Assembly: GCA_963772265.1 (NCBI GenBank)
Contig: CAVYWS010000001.1
Span: 62,001 to 126,000 of the forward strand
DNA length: 64,000 nucleotides
DNA from: Mayfieldus sp963772265
Lineage (GTDB): Bacteria > Actinomycetota > Thermoleophilia > Solirubrobacterales > 70-9
Reading direction: 5' to 3'
A program made the position numbers and the translations under genes. The notes under the pieces are model-generated. The model saw only the letters and a list, made by a program, of their open reading frames with translations. It was not told the DNA's origin and did not search any database. This document shows positions 7,320 through 17,158 of this stretch, piece by piece; the stretch's first letter is position 1, and the number at the start of each line of letters is the position of its first letter.

Positions 7320-9121
7320 GCACGACCAGCGACGGCTTCCCGTCCCTGCAGCCCAACGCCTACCGCGACACCTGGTGCGGCCAGGTTCTCGCCGACCGGG
7401 TCGGCAGCACGCCGCGGGTCGCCGGCTGGGTCCACCGCCGCCGCGACCACGGCGGGCTGATCTTCATCGACCTGCGCGACCGCACCGGCCTGGTGCAGCT
7501 GGTCTTCAATCCCGACGTCGCCGGTGGCGCCCACGAGCTCGCCCACGGCCTGCGGCCCGAGGCCGTTCTCAGTGCCAGCGGCGAGGCGGTTCGGCGCAGC
7601 GAGGAGACGGTCAACCGCGAGCTTTCGACCGGAGAGTTCGAGGTCAAGGTCGAGCGAAGCAGAGGTCCTGGCCGATGCCGACACGCCTCCGTTCGGGGTC
7701 GAGTCCTACGGTGGCGAGGTGGGGGAGGAGACGCGGCTTCGCTACCGCTACCTCGACCTGCGCCGGGAGCCGATGCGCGATGCGCTCGCGCTCCGCCACA
7801 GGGTCGTCACCGCGATACGCGACTTCTTCAACCGCGAGGGCTTCTACGAGGTCGAGACGCCGGTGCTCACCCGCTCGACCCCGGAGGGGGCGCGCGACTT
7901 CCTGGTCCCGAGCCGCCTCGCCCAGGGCTCGTTCTACGCCCTGCCGCAGTCGCCGCAGCTCTTCAAGCAGCTGCTGATGGTCGCCGGCTTCGAGCGCTAC
8001 TACCAGATCGCCCGCTGCTTTCGGGACGAGGACCAGCGCGCCGACCGCCAGCCCGACTTCACCCAGCTCGACGTCGAGATGTCGTTCGTCACCGTCGAGG
8101 AGGTCCTGGCGCTGAACGAGGAGATGCTGGCCGAGGTGCTGGGGGAGGTCGGGATGGAGGTCGCGCTCCCGTTCCCGCGCCTCGCCTACGACGAGGCGAT
8201 CGCCCGCTACGGCAGCGACCGCCCCGACCTTCGCTTCGGGCTCGAGATCGTCGATCTGACCGACTCGCTGCGCGAGACCGAGTTCCGCGCCTTCCGCGGC
8301 GTGATCGACGACGGCGGGACGGTGCGGGGGATCAACGCCGGGGCCCGCGAGCTCTCACGGGCCGAGCTCGACGGGTTGATCTCCGAAGCGCAGGAGCTGG
8401 GCGCCAAGGGCCTGGTCTGGGCCTTCCGGGAGGGCGACGGCTGGCGCTCGCCGGTGGCGAAGTTCCTCTCCGCCGAGGAGCTCGCCGCGCTCAACGCCCG
8501 GCTCGGGGCCTCCGAGGGGGACCTGATGCTGGTCGTCGCCGACGCCCCCCGTGTCGCCGCCGCGACCCTCGGCGGCCTGCGCAGCCGGCTCGCCGCCCGC
8601 TGGGACCTGATCCCCGCAGATCGCCAATCGCTGACCTGGATCGTCGACTGGCCGCTGCTGGAGTGGGACGAGGCGGAGCAGCGATGGGATCCCCTCCATC
8701 ATCCGTTCACCTCCCCCGACGGCGACTTCGACCCGGAGAATCCCGGGGAGGCGCGGGCGCTGGCCTACGACGTGGTCTGGAACGGCGTCGAGCTGGGCGG
8801 CGGGTCGATCCGCATCAACCGGCCCGACGTGCAGCAGGCGGTCTTCTCGGCGCTTGGGATCGAGCCCGCCGAGGCGGAGGAGCGCTTCGGCTTCCTGCTC
8901 GAGGCGCTGCGCTTCGGCGCCCCGCCGCATGGCGGGATCGCCTACGGAATCGACCGCCTCGTCGCCCAGTTGCACGGCGCCGAGACGATCCGCGACGTGA
9001 TCGCCTTCCCCAAGACCGCCTCCGGCGCCGATCCGCTGACCGGGGCGCCGGCGCCGGTGACGAACGCCAGCTGCGCGAGCTGGGGCTCTCGCTCCGGGCC
9101 CCGAAGCCGCCCGGCAACTGA
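7316..9121 (+). CDS. aspS: Aspartate--tRNA ligase (two frame breaks, start possibly CTG)
   Basis: Class II synthetase charging tRNA-Asp (possibly also tRNA-Asn). The N-terminal OB domain is in one frame (AGWVHRRRDHGGLIFIDLRD). An extra A near 7664 (GAGCGAAGCAG) shifts to the frame carrying EVLADADTPPF, RYRYLDLRR, motif 2 YQIARCFRDEDQRADRQPDF, FTQLDVEMSF, the GAD insertion domain and motif 3 GGIAYGIDRLV. A missing G near 9057 returns to the first frame, ending DERQLRELGL. Corrected length is about 600 aa, normal. No ATG/GTG/TTG fits the N-terminus. CTG 7316, overlapping the hisS stop (CTGA), is the best start. Confidence 0.9.
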   Translation: MSTTSDGFPSLQPNAYRDTWCGQVLADRVGSTPRVAGWVHRRRDHGGLIFIDLRDRTGLVQLVFNPDVAGGAHELAHGLRPEAVLSASGEAVRRSEETVNRELSTGEFEVKVERSRGPGRCRHASVRGRVLRWRGGGGDAASLPLPRPAPGADARCARAPPQGRHRDTRLLQPRGLLRGRDAGAHPLDPGGGARLPGPEPPRPGLVLRPAAVAAALQAAADGRRLRALLPDRPLLSGRGPARRPPARLHPARRRDVVRHRRGGPGAERGDAGRGAGGGRDGGRAPVPAPRLRRGDRPLRQRPPRPSLRARDRRSDRLAARDRVPRLPRRDRRRRDGAGDQRRGPRALTGRARRVDLRSAGAGRQGPGLGLPGGRRLALAGGEVPLRRGARRAQRPARGLRGGPDAGRRRRPPCRRRDPRRPAQPARRPLGPDPRRSPIADLDRRLAAAGVGRGGAAMGSPPSSVHLPRRRLRPGESRGGAGAGLRRGLERRRAGRRVDPHQPARRAAGGLLGAWDRARRGGGALRLPARGAALRRPAAWRDRLRNRPPRRPVARRRDDPRRDRLPQDRLRRRSADRGAGAGDERQLRELGLSLRAPKPPGN

Positions 9122-9308
9122 GGCTCCCCGCCGCAGCGGTGCTACTTTCTGACCGCGGCCCGAGCCCGTGCGCCAGCCGCCTCGTGTAATTGACCCAACA
9201 CAATCGGCGCGGGGGTCGAATTCCCGGGGCCCGTGGGGTTCCGGGTAGACACCCACCTTCTATGAAGGGATCAAAGCCGGAGGCGGAACGGCGGGCTGGG
9301 GCCGCTTT

Positions 9309-9825
9309 TCAGGTCTGCTCGACCTTTTCCAGGGCGCCCTCGACCCAACCGCGAACCGTGTCGTGGTGGATCCCCCAGGCGTCCCAGACCGAGCGCGCCC
9401 AGGCCTCGATCGCGTCGCAGTGGGCGACCTCGTTGCGCATCTCCAGAACGTCCTGGACCGTCGAGTGCATCCTGGGGGTGCGGCGGATTGAGCCAGACGA
9501 AATTCGGTTTCGCGGCCAGGACGCGGTTCTTCAGCGCCGTGGCCGCGGGGCCGTCGAGCCCGCGCTCGAGGACCAGGTACAGCCCCGACAGGTGCGTGCC
9601 GACCGACTGGATGCAGCGCGGCTCGCGCTTGCCGTGGTGCTGGACGGCGTAGGCGTCGACGGTCATCCGGTGGCACTCGGGATAGCCAAGCTCGGCGTAC
9701 TCGGCCGCCAGCAGCTCGCCGTAGAGCGCCCAGCAGGCCGCGCTGGCGCCGATGTACGGGTGGGTCGGGCCGTCGTGCTCCGGGAGCACGACACCACACC
9801 CCACGCATGGCACCCCCTCGCTCAT
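9309..9825 (-). CDS. DUF5946 family protein (one frame break)
   Basis: About 171 residues. The start (ATG 9825) gives CVGCGVVLPEHDGPTHPYIG, a Cys-x2-Cys plus His pattern suggesting a small metal site. The helical part LYGELLAAEYAELGYPECHR follows, then TVDAYAVQHHG and QSVGTHLSGLYLVLERG, as in DUF5946 proteins of actinobacteria. Around 9465-9475 the frame breaks after LNPPHP. The alternative frame reads MHSTVQDVLEMRNEV, then WARSVWDAWGIHHDTVRGWV, ending at TGA 9309-9311. The function of the family is unknown. It is divergent from the mnmA fusion with only 17 bases between the starts. Confidence 0.7.
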
Positions 9826-9842
9826 GCACCTACCCTAGAGCG

Positions 9843-11306
9843 ATGAGCGGACCCATGTCGCAGGTCAACGGAGCCAGGTTGAGGAATCCCTGGACGGATG
9901 ATTCCTTCCGCGGCCAGCCGCCCCCCGGCGCTTTCAGCGGAGCGGCCGGCGGCGCGGCCTGCGGCGATCTGGCCCGGATCTCCTTGACGATCGAAAGCGG
10001 CCGGATCGAGTCCGCATGCTTCGACGCCGAGGGGTGCGCGGCGACGGGCGCCGCCTGCGCCGCCGCCTGCGAGCTCGCCGAGGGCGCGACGGTGCTGGAG
10101 GCGGCGCGGCTCGGCGCCCGCGAGCTCGATGCGGCGCTTGGGGGGTCTGAGCCCGGCGCTGCGCCATGCGGCGGGGCTGGCGGCGGACGCCCTGCACCGG
10201 GCGCTGGCGGCGGCGGCTGCATCGGGTGTCCAACTCGCCGAGGCGCGGCGCCCGGCGGGCGCTGGTGGCGATGAGCGGCGGCGTCGACAGTGCCACCGCG
10301 GCGCTGCTCGAGCGTGAGCGTGGCAATGAGGTCGTCGCGGTCACCCTGAAGCTGTGGGCGGACCGGGAGACTGACGGGGCAAAGAGCTGCTGCTCCCCCG
10401 AGGCGGTCGTCGCGGCCCGCGACCTCGCCCACTCGCTCGGGCTTCCGCACCTGACGCTCGATCTCGAGCGGCGCTTTCGGGCCGGCGTCGTCGATCGCTT
10501 CGTCGCCGGCTACGCGGCGGGCGAGACCCCCAACCCCTGCGTGCTCTGCAACGGCGAGGTGCGGCTGGAGGCGATGGTCGAGCTGGCCTCGAGGTTGGGC
10601 GCCTCCCATCTGGTCACCGGCCATTACGCCCGGATCGTCGACGACGGGGAGGGCCCTCTGCTGGCGGCCGCCGCCGACCCGGCGAAGGACCAGAGCTACA
10701 TGCTGGGGATGCTCGATCCGCACCTTCTCGACCGCCTGCGGTTCCCGCTCGCCGAGCTGCGCAAGGCCGAGGTGCGCGAGATCGCCGCCCGCCACGAGCT
10801 GCCGGTCGCGGGCCGGCCCGAGAGCCAGGACCTCTGCTTTCTCGCCGGGCAGGGGAAGCGCACCTTCCTGCGCCGGCACGGCGGCCTGCCGGATCGCGAG
10901 GGAGACCTGGTCGACACGGAAGGGGCCCGGCTCGGGAGCCATCGCGGCCACCACCACTTCACGATCGGCCAGCGGCGCGGAATCGGGGTCTCGGGCCCAG
11001 AGCCGCTCTACGTCCTCGCCACCGACGCCGTCGCCAACACGGTCACGGTGGGATCGGCGGAGGAGCTGCAGGCGCACCAGGTGGCGGTGCGCGACGCGGT
11101 CCTGCACCGGCCCGGGGGGCGGGTCGATCGGGTGCGGCTGCGCTACCACTCGCGTCCGCTGCCCTGCTCGGCCCCGGTCTCGGGGCCCGGGCGCCACGAG
11201 CGCCTCGAGCTGGAGCTCGGCGAGCCGGTGCGCGGCGCCGCTCCGCGGCCAGCTGGCGGCGCTGATGAGCGGCGAGACGATCGTCGGCTACGGGACGATC
11301 GCTTAA
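9843..11306 (+). CDS. mnmA: IscU/NifU-like domain fused to tRNA 2-thiouridine synthase MnmA (three frame breaks)
   Basis: Residues about 1-130 form an IscU-type Fe-S scaffold domain: Cys in AACGDLARISL (about residue 40) with the conserved Asp two residues later, and Cys in DAEGCAATGA (about 65). The third ligand position of IscU (HCS) reads RHAAGLAADAL, so Cys is replaced by Ala. From about residue 143 a complete MnmA follows: PP-loop SGGVDSATAALL, catalytic NPCVLCNGEV, VTGHYARI, KDQSYMLGML, second cysteine region ESQDLCFLAG and FTIGQRRGIGV. MnmA makes s2U34 in tRNA Glu/Gln/Lys. Frame breaks occur at the GGGGGG run (10140-10145), near 10255 and near 11240. Corrected, the two domains form one ~485-aa protein ending at TAA 11304-11306. 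Confidence 0.82.
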
Positions 11307-11863
11307 CCCCTCTCGCCGAGCAGCTCGAGCGCCCGGACCGCATCGCTGCCGGGCGGGAACACCGGATAGATCACGTCGCTGATCGCGCCGCGGCGGGCCA
11401 CCAGGGTCAGCCGCTTGTAGTGCCTGATGCCGCCGGCTTCGAAGGTGGGGAGGCCGGGATCGTCGGCGAGCCGGAGCTCGGAGTCATTGAGCAGGGGGTA
11501 GGGGATCCGCTCGCGGGCCGCGAACTCACGCTGCTCCTCGAGCGGCTGTGAGCTGACGCCGTGCACGGTCGCGCCGCGCGCGGCGAGCTCCTCGTGGAGG
11601 TCGCGAAAGGCGCAGTTCTGGGGTGTGCAGCCGCGGGCGCCGGGGATCTCGTCCCAGCCCTCGATCAGCGGTCGCCCGGGCACTCCGGTCCGGGGGTACA
11701 CGTAGAGGACCAGGGCTCCGAGCGCCGCGTCGGCAAGCGCCACGCGCGCGCCCGCGGTCGAGGCCAGGGTGAGCTGAGGGAGGCGCGCCCCGGGCAGATC
11801 GTCGGCGGCGCCGTCGTCCTCCGGCACCGGCAGATCGGGCGGCAGGTCCCGGAAGCCCTCCAT
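11303..11863 (-). CDS. PrxQ/BCP-like peroxiredoxin
   Basis: Thiol peroxidase reducing hydroperoxides, 186 residues, intact, ATG 11863. The thioredoxin-fold strand LVLYVYPRTGVPG is followed by a ~15-residue insertion and then GCTPQNCAFRDL. C79 is the likely peroxidatic Cys and C84, five residues later, the resolving Cys, the spacing of PrxQ-type enzymes. VHGVSSQ and PYPLLND are further family positions. Its TAA and the mnmA TAA share the palindrome TTAA (11303-11306), so the genes are convergent and overlap by their stops. It is divergent from alaS with a 19-base gap. Confidence 0.88.
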   Translation of the reverse strand: MEGFRDLPPDLPVPEDDGAADDLPGARLPQLTLASTAGARVALADAALGALVLYVYPRTGVPGRPLIEGWDEIPGARGCTPQNCAFRDLHEELAARGATVHGVSSQPLEEQREFAARERIPYPLLNDSELRLADDPGLPTFEAGGIRHYKRLTLVARRGAISDVIYPVFPPGSDAVRALELLGERG

Positions 11864-11882
11864 CCCCTTAGATTCTCCTCTT

Positions 11883-14508
11883 GTGAAGGCCGACGAGATC
11901 CGCGAGACATATCTCTCCTACTTCGAGCAGCGCGGGCATTTGCGGCTGCCCTCGGCCTCCCTGATCCCACCGCCCGAGGACACCTCGACCCTGCTGACGA
12001 CGGCCGGGATGCAGCCGTTCAAGCCCTACTTCCTCGGTCGCGAGCAGCCGCCGTCGAAGCGGGTGACCGACGTGCAGAAGTGCTTCCGCACCCCCGACAT
12101 CGACGAGGTCGGCAACACCCGCCGCCACCTGACCTGCTTCGAGATGCTCGGCAACTGGAGCTTCGGCGACTACTTCAAGCAGGAGTCGATCGAGATGGGC
12201 TGGGAGCTCTCGACCGAGGGATTCGGCTTCGATCCGGAGCGGATCTGGGCGACGGTCTTCGGCGGCGACGAGGAGCTCGGGCTCGGGCCCGACACCGAGG
12301 CGATCGAGCTCTGGAAGGCGGTCGGCGTGCCCGCGGAGCGGATCGTGCAGCTGCCGCGCGCGGAGAACTTCTGGCAGGCGGGGCCGACCGGGCCCTGCGG
12401 ACCCTGCTCGGAGATGTACATCGACCGCGGCGAGAAGTACGGCGGTGACGAGGAGCGGCCCGGCGACGACACCGACCGCTACCTGGAGTACTGGAACCAC
12501 GTCTTCATGACCTACAACCTCGCCGAGGACGGGTCCCTGACCGAGCTGCCGATGCGAAACATCGACACCGGCATGGGCCTGGAGCGGATGGCGCTGATCC
12601 TCCAGGGGGTCGACTCGGTGTTCGAGACCGACCTGCTGCAGCCGCTGGTCGAGCTCGCCGAGGAGCTGTCCGGGCGCCGCTATGACGACGACGCCGCCAC
12701 CACCCGCGCGATGCGGATCATCGCCGATCACTCCCGTGGGATGACCTTCCTGATCGCCGAGGGAGTCGTGCCCTCGAATGAGGACCGCGGCTACATCCTG
12801 CGGCGGATCATGCGGCGCGCGATCCAGCAGGGCCGGGTGCTCGGGCTCCAGACGCCGTGGCTGGGGCGGTTCGCGGAGCGGACGATCGAGTTCCTCGGCT
12901 CGACCTACCCCGAGCTCGTCGCCGCGCGTGAGACGATCGCCCGCTGGGCGGCCGACGAGGAGGAGAGCTTCGGGCGGACGCTGGAGCGGGGGACCGAGCT
13001 GCTCGAGCAGCTGATCGCCGACGCCAAGCAGGCCGGGACGTCGTGGGTCGACGCCGCCGACGCCTTCAGGCTCCACGACACCTACGGCTTTCCCTACGAC
13101 CTGACCAAGGAGCTGCTGGCCGAGCAGGGGCTCTCGGTCGACGACCAGGGCTTCGAGGAGCTGATGGACCAGCAGCGCACGCGGGCGCGGATGGGGGTCG
13201 CCGACGCGCACGGCTCCGAGGACCGCCACGGCAAGGTGATCGAGTTCGCCACCGCCGCCACCCCGACCCGCTTCGTCGGCTACGAGCGCCTGCGGGCGAC
13301 GACCGGCGTCAGCGCCATCAGCCCCGAGAACGGCCGCGCCCTGGTCAAGCTCGAGGAGAGCCCTTTCTACGCCGAGGGCGGCGGCCAGGTCGCCGACTCG
13401 GGCCGGCTCGCGTGGGAAGGCGGCGAGGCCGGCGTCCGCGACGTCTACCGGATCGGCGAGGACCAGGCGATCGAGGTGGAGCTGCGCTCCGGCGAGCTTG
13501 CGCCCGGCGAACGGGTCGAGGCCGAGGTCGAGCCGCAGCTCCGTCACGCGACGATGCGCAACCACACCGCGACCCACCTGCTGCACGCGGCGCTGCGGCA
13601 GCGGCTCGGGACCCACGTGCGCCAGGCCGGCTCGGCGGTGCGCCCCGACAAGCTCCGCTTCGACTTCACCCACGGCCACGCGCTTGACCCACGACGAGCT
13701 GGGCGAGATCGAGGACCAGGTCAACGAGTGGATCAAGGCGAGCCTGCCGGTGCGCTGGATCAACATGGAGCGGGCCGAGGCCGAGCGGCTGGGGGCGATG
13801 GCCCTGTTCGGCGAGAAGTACGGGGACTGGGTCCGGGTCGTCGAGGTCGAGGACGTCTCGCGCGAGCTCTGCGGAGGAACCCATGTCGCCAACACGGCCG
13901 AGGTCGGGATCTTCACGATCACCGGCGAGGGCTCGAGCGCCGCCAACGTGCGGCGGATCGAGGCGCTGACCGGGCCGGGGGCGATCGACTGGTTCCGCGA
14001 GCGAGTGGCGGAGCTGCGCCGGGCCGGAGAGCTGCTCGGCTCGCCCCAGGACCCGCTCGGGGCCGCGCGCCGCGCCGCCGAGCAGCTCGAGCAGCTCAGC
14101 AAAGGCGAAGAGGAGGCGACGAAGGGCATGCTCGCCGAGCTCGCCACCGAGCTGGCCGAGTCCGGCAAGGAGGCCGGCGGCGTCAAGGTCGTCGCCGGTG
14201 AGACTCCGATCGCCGACCAGAAGCAGCTGCTGGAGCTGGCCGACCGGGTCCGCCAGAGCCTCGGCGAAGCAGCGGTCGTCCTCGGCGGCGCCGCCGACGG
14301 CAAGGTCGGGATCGTCGCCTGCTTCGCCCCCGCCGCAGTCGAGCGCGGTCTCTCGGCGGCAGAGGTGGTGCGCGAGGCCGCGGGCCTGGTCGGCGGCGGA
14401 GGCGGCGGGCGCGACGACGTCGCCCAGGCCGGGGGCAAGGATCCGGAGCGGTTGGGAGAGGCGCTCGCGGCGGCACGGCAGGCGATCGAGCGAAAGCTCA
14501 ACGAGTAG
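11883..14508 (+). CDS. alaS: Alanine--tRNA ligase (one frame break)
   Basis: Class II synthetase, about 874 aa after correction, GTG start at 11883. The N-terminal catalytic core holds DEIRETYLSYFEQRGHLRLP, motif 2 QKCFRTPDIDEVGNTRRHLT, RNIDTGMGLERM and SRGMTFLIAEGV. The editing domain has HTATHLLHAALRQ and CGGTHVANTAEVG (metal ligands HxxxH and CxxxH). The C-Ala domain ends with a glycine-rich GGGGGGRDDVAQAGGKD. An indel near 13683 (GCTTGACCC) breaks the frame between HGHAL and THDELGEIEDQVNEW; the rest is collinear. The last G of TAG is the first base of the ruvX GTG. Confidence 0.95.
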
Positions 14509-14903
14509 TGAGAATCCTCGCCCTCGACTACGGAACGGCGCGGATCGGCTGCGCGATCAGCGATCCCTCCGAAACCCTCGCGCGGCCGCTCGCGGTGCTC
14601 GAGCCGCCGGATCCCGGGGCGGTCGCGGAGCTGGTTGCCGCCCACGAGGTGGAGCAGGTCGTGATCGGCCTGCCGCTGCACCTCAACGGCCGCGAGGGCG
14701 AGCAGGCGGAGGCGACGAAGCGGTTCGGCGACGAGCTGCGCCGCCTGGTCGAGGTTCCGGTCGAGACCTACGACGAGCGCTTGACGACGCGGATGGCCGC
14801 CGAGAGCCGGCGCCGCGGCGCCGCGGCGCCGGAGGACGCGCTCGCCGCTGCACATCTGCTCGAGGGCTATCTGGCGGGCCGGCGAAGCAGGAGGGAGGGC
14901 TGA
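14508..14903 (+). CDS. ruvX: Putative pre-16S rRNA nuclease / RuvX (YqgF)
   Basis: 131 residues with RNase H-like fold. The first strand ILALDYGTARIGCAIS carries the catalytic Asp. VIGLPLHLNGREGEQA and VETYDERLTTRMAA supply the other acidic residues of the YqgF family, and DALAAAHLLEGYL is the typical C-terminal helix (EDALAA with Asp). In E. coli the homologue matures the 5' end of 16S rRNA. alaS-ruvX-mltG order is common in actinobacteria and Firmicutes. GTG start overlaps the alaS stop by one base. Confidence 0.93.
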   Translation: MRILALDYGTARIGCAISDPSETLARPLAVLEPPDPGAVAELVAAHEVEQVVIGLPLHLNGREGEQAEATKRFGDELRRLVEVPVETYDERLTTRMAAESRRRGAAAPEDALAAAHLLEGYLAGRRSRREG

Positions 14904-14904
14904 G

Positions 14905-16311
14905 TTGGCGGCCGAAGGAGACGACTGGGGCTTCCAAGGCGACCCGCTGCTCGATCCGGACGACCCCGATGCAGCGGCTCGCGAGCAGCGCCGTCGCGAG
15001 CGCGAGGCGAGGCGGCGGGACCGGGCCGCTGGGCGGCCGCCGAGCCCGGAGCGTCCGGGGTCGACCGCGGCCGAGGACGCGCCCGCGGGAACCGCGGATC
15101 GGGTCCCCCCGCCCGAGCAGCGACTGCCCAGCAGCCCCGCCCGAAGGCCGTTCGCGGAGCGGGTGGCGGCGATGCGGGGCCGGCTGGCGCCGCGGCGATC
15201 CCGGGGCGGGGACGGTGCACCGCCGCGGGGGCCGCGAGAGCGGCGGGGCTCGAAGGCGCTGAGCTACCTCACCGGGCGCTGGTGGCGGATCGTCGCCCTG
15301 CTCGCCGCGCTGGCGGTGGCCTGGTTCCTGGTCGCCCTCTTCCAGCCCTTCCACGGCTCCGAGGGCGATCCCGTGGTCGTCTCGATCCCGAAGGGGTCGA
15401 GCGTCAGCGAGGTCGGCGACCTGCTCGACGACAGCGGCGTGGTCTCGAGCAGCACCCTGTTCCAGATCCGGGTCAGCCTCGCCGGCAAGCGCTCCGACCT
15501 GCTCCCTGGCACCTACACACTGCACCATAACGAGAGCTACTCCGAGGCGATAGACGACCTCACCACGCCCCCCGAGCAGCGCACCACGGTCACCGTGACG
15601 ATCCCCGAGGGCCTGAGCAGGGCGCAGATCGCACCCCTCGCCAAGCAGGCCGGGCTGAGCGGGGGCTACGCGAAGGCAAGCGTCAGCTCCAAGTTCCTGC
15701 GCCCGAACAACTACGGGGCCCAGGGCCGGGCCCGCAATCTCGAGGGCTTTCTGTTTCCCGACACCTACGAGCTCAAGGCGGGTGCCTCGGTCTCCGACCT
15801 GGTCCAGCTTCAGCTACAGGACTTCCGGCGCCGGATCAAGGCCGTGAACATGAAGTACGCGAAGTCCAAGAACCTCACCGTCTACGACATCCTGATCATC
15901 GCCTCGATGATCGAGCGCGAGGTGCAGGTGCCGCGCGAGCGCCCGCTGGTCGCGGCTGTGATCTACAACCGCCTGCATCGCGGGATCCCGCTTGGCATCG
16001 ACGCTACGACTCGCTTCGCGGTCGGCAACTACACCGAGCCGCTGACCGAGTCGCAGCTGAGCAGCCCGTCCCCCTACAACACCCGAAACCATGCCGGGCT
16101 CCCGCCGGGACCGATCGGCAACCCGGGGTTGGCGGCGATCGAGGCAGCGGCTCACCCCGCCAGGGTGAGGTACATCTACTACGTGGTGAAGCCGGGCACG
16201 TGTGGGGAGCACAACTTCTCCTCCAACGCTGCCCAGTTCCAGCGCGACCAGGCCGCCTACCAGAAGGCGCTGGAGGCGAAGGGCGGCTCACCGACGAGCT
16301 GTCCGGGCTGA
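14905..16311 (+). CDS. mltG: Endolytic murein transglycosylase MltG
   Basis: Cleaves nascent glycan strands in the membrane and sets peptidoglycan chain length. 468 residues from TTG 14905, one base after the ruvX stop. A long charged, low-complexity cytoplasmic region (about 1-125) precedes one membrane helix (about 130-150, IVALLAALAVAWFLVALF). The LysM-like and catalytic domain follow: VSIPKGSSVSEVGDLL, TIPEGLSRAQIAPLA, NLEGFLFPDTYEL, the catalytic-Glu motif IASMIEREVQ, VIYNRLHRGIPL and NTRNHAGLPPGPIGNPG. It is intact and complete. Confidence 0.95.
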   Translation: MAAEGDDWGFQGDPLLDPDDPDAAAREQRRREREARRRDRAAGRPPSPERPGSTAAEDAPAGTADRVPPPEQRLPSSPARRPFAERVAAMRGRLAPRRSRGGDGAPPRGPRERRGSKALSYLTGRWWRIVALLAALAVAWFLVALFQPFHGSEGDPVVVSIPKGSSVSEVGDLLDDSGVVSSSTLFQIRVSLAGKRSDLLPGTYTLHHNESYSEAIDDLTTPPEQRTTVTVTIPEGLSRAQIAPLAKQAGLSGGYAKASVSSKFLRPNNYGAQGRARNLEGFLFPDTYELKAGASVSDLVQLQLQDFRRRIKAVNMKYAKSKNLTVYDILIIASMIEREVQVPRERPLVAAVIYNRLHRGIPLGIDATTRFAVGNYTEPLTESQLSSPSPYNTRNHAGLPPGPIGNPGLAAIEAAAHPARVRYIYYVVKPGTCGEHNFSSNAAQFQRDQAAYQKALEAKGGSPTSCPG

Positions 16312-16323
16312 GATGGTTGACTA

Positions 16324-17140
16324 GTGCACCGGCTCGCCGTACTCGGAGCGCCGATCGACCATTCGCGGTCGCCGGCGATCCACAACGCAGCCCTCGCCGC
16401 GCTCGGGCTCGAGGGCGAATGGTCATACGAGGCGATCGAGGTTCGGCCCGACCGGCTCGAGGCGAAGCTTGAGGCGATGCCCGGCTGAGGGCTTCGTCGG
16501 TGCCAACGTGACGATCCCGCACAAGGGGGCGGCGCTGCTGCTCTCCGATCGCCGCTCCGAGGTGGCGCGCGAGATCGGCGCCGCCAACACCCTGAGCTTC
16601 AGGGACGGCGAGATCTGGGCCGACAACACCGACGCCCAGGGGCTGATGGAGGCGCTGCCCGGGAGCTCGGCCGGGGGTCGGGCCCTGGTGCTCGGTGCCG
16701 GCGGGGCCGCCCGGGCGGTCGTCTGGGCCCTGATCCGCGAGGGCGCCAAGGTCTCGGTCTGGAATCGAACCCGCCTGCGGGCGGCGCAGATCTGCGCCGA
16801 GCTGGGGGGGACCGTGGTCGACTCCCCGGCGGCGGGCGAGTACGAGCTGGTGGTCAACTCGACCAGCGTCGGGCTGAAGGGGGAGGACCCGTTCGCGGAG
16901 CTGCCGCTGACCCGCGACTGGTTCGGCTACTCCCAGACCGTGGTCGACCTCGTCTACGGCGAGCGCGAGAGCAGCCTGCTGAGGGCGGCCGGCGAGGCGG
17001 GGGCGGACGTGGTCGACGGGCTCGAGGTGCTGATCCATCAGGCCGCGGCGTCGTTTCGGATCTGGACCGGGGTGGACCCTCCGATCGACGTGATGCGCGA
17101 CGCGGCGAGGGCCGCGAACGCCGCCGGCCGCGAAAGCTGA
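16324..17140 (+). CDS. aroE: Shikimate dehydrogenase (one frame break)
   Basis: NADPH-dependent reduction of 3-dehydroshikimate. GTG 16324 begins LHRLAVLGAPIDHSRSPAIH, the substrate-binding SxS motif. A one-base extra C at 16482-16486 (ATGCCCGGCTGA) creates a premature TGA; removal gives AEGFVGANVTIPHKG with the catalytic Lys. The C-terminal part has the NADP fold ALVLGAGGAARAVV, VWNRTRLRA, NSTSVGL and VVDGLEVLIHQAAASFRIWTG. Corrected length is about 271 aa, normal. It lies 12 bases after mltG and begins the aromatic-amino-acid genes. Confidence 0.93.
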
Positions 17141-17158
17141 CTTGCTAGTTTTGGCGGC

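Noticed and set aside
7640..7690. Programmed frameshift in aspS and similar genes
   Set aside because: No common slippery sequence or structure; breaks are both insertions and deletions at unrelated sites in many genes, which fits consensus errors.
9190..9260. tRNA-like GGGGGTCGAATTCCC in the aspS-DUF5946 gap
   Set aside because: No anticodon arm or acceptor pairing can be built around it.
11868..14855. A ~995-codon open frame antisense to alaS and ruvX
   Set aside because: Composition is that of a GC-rich antisense shadow (Arg/Pro/Leu/Asp rich, no domain), while the plus strand carries full-length conserved enzymes.
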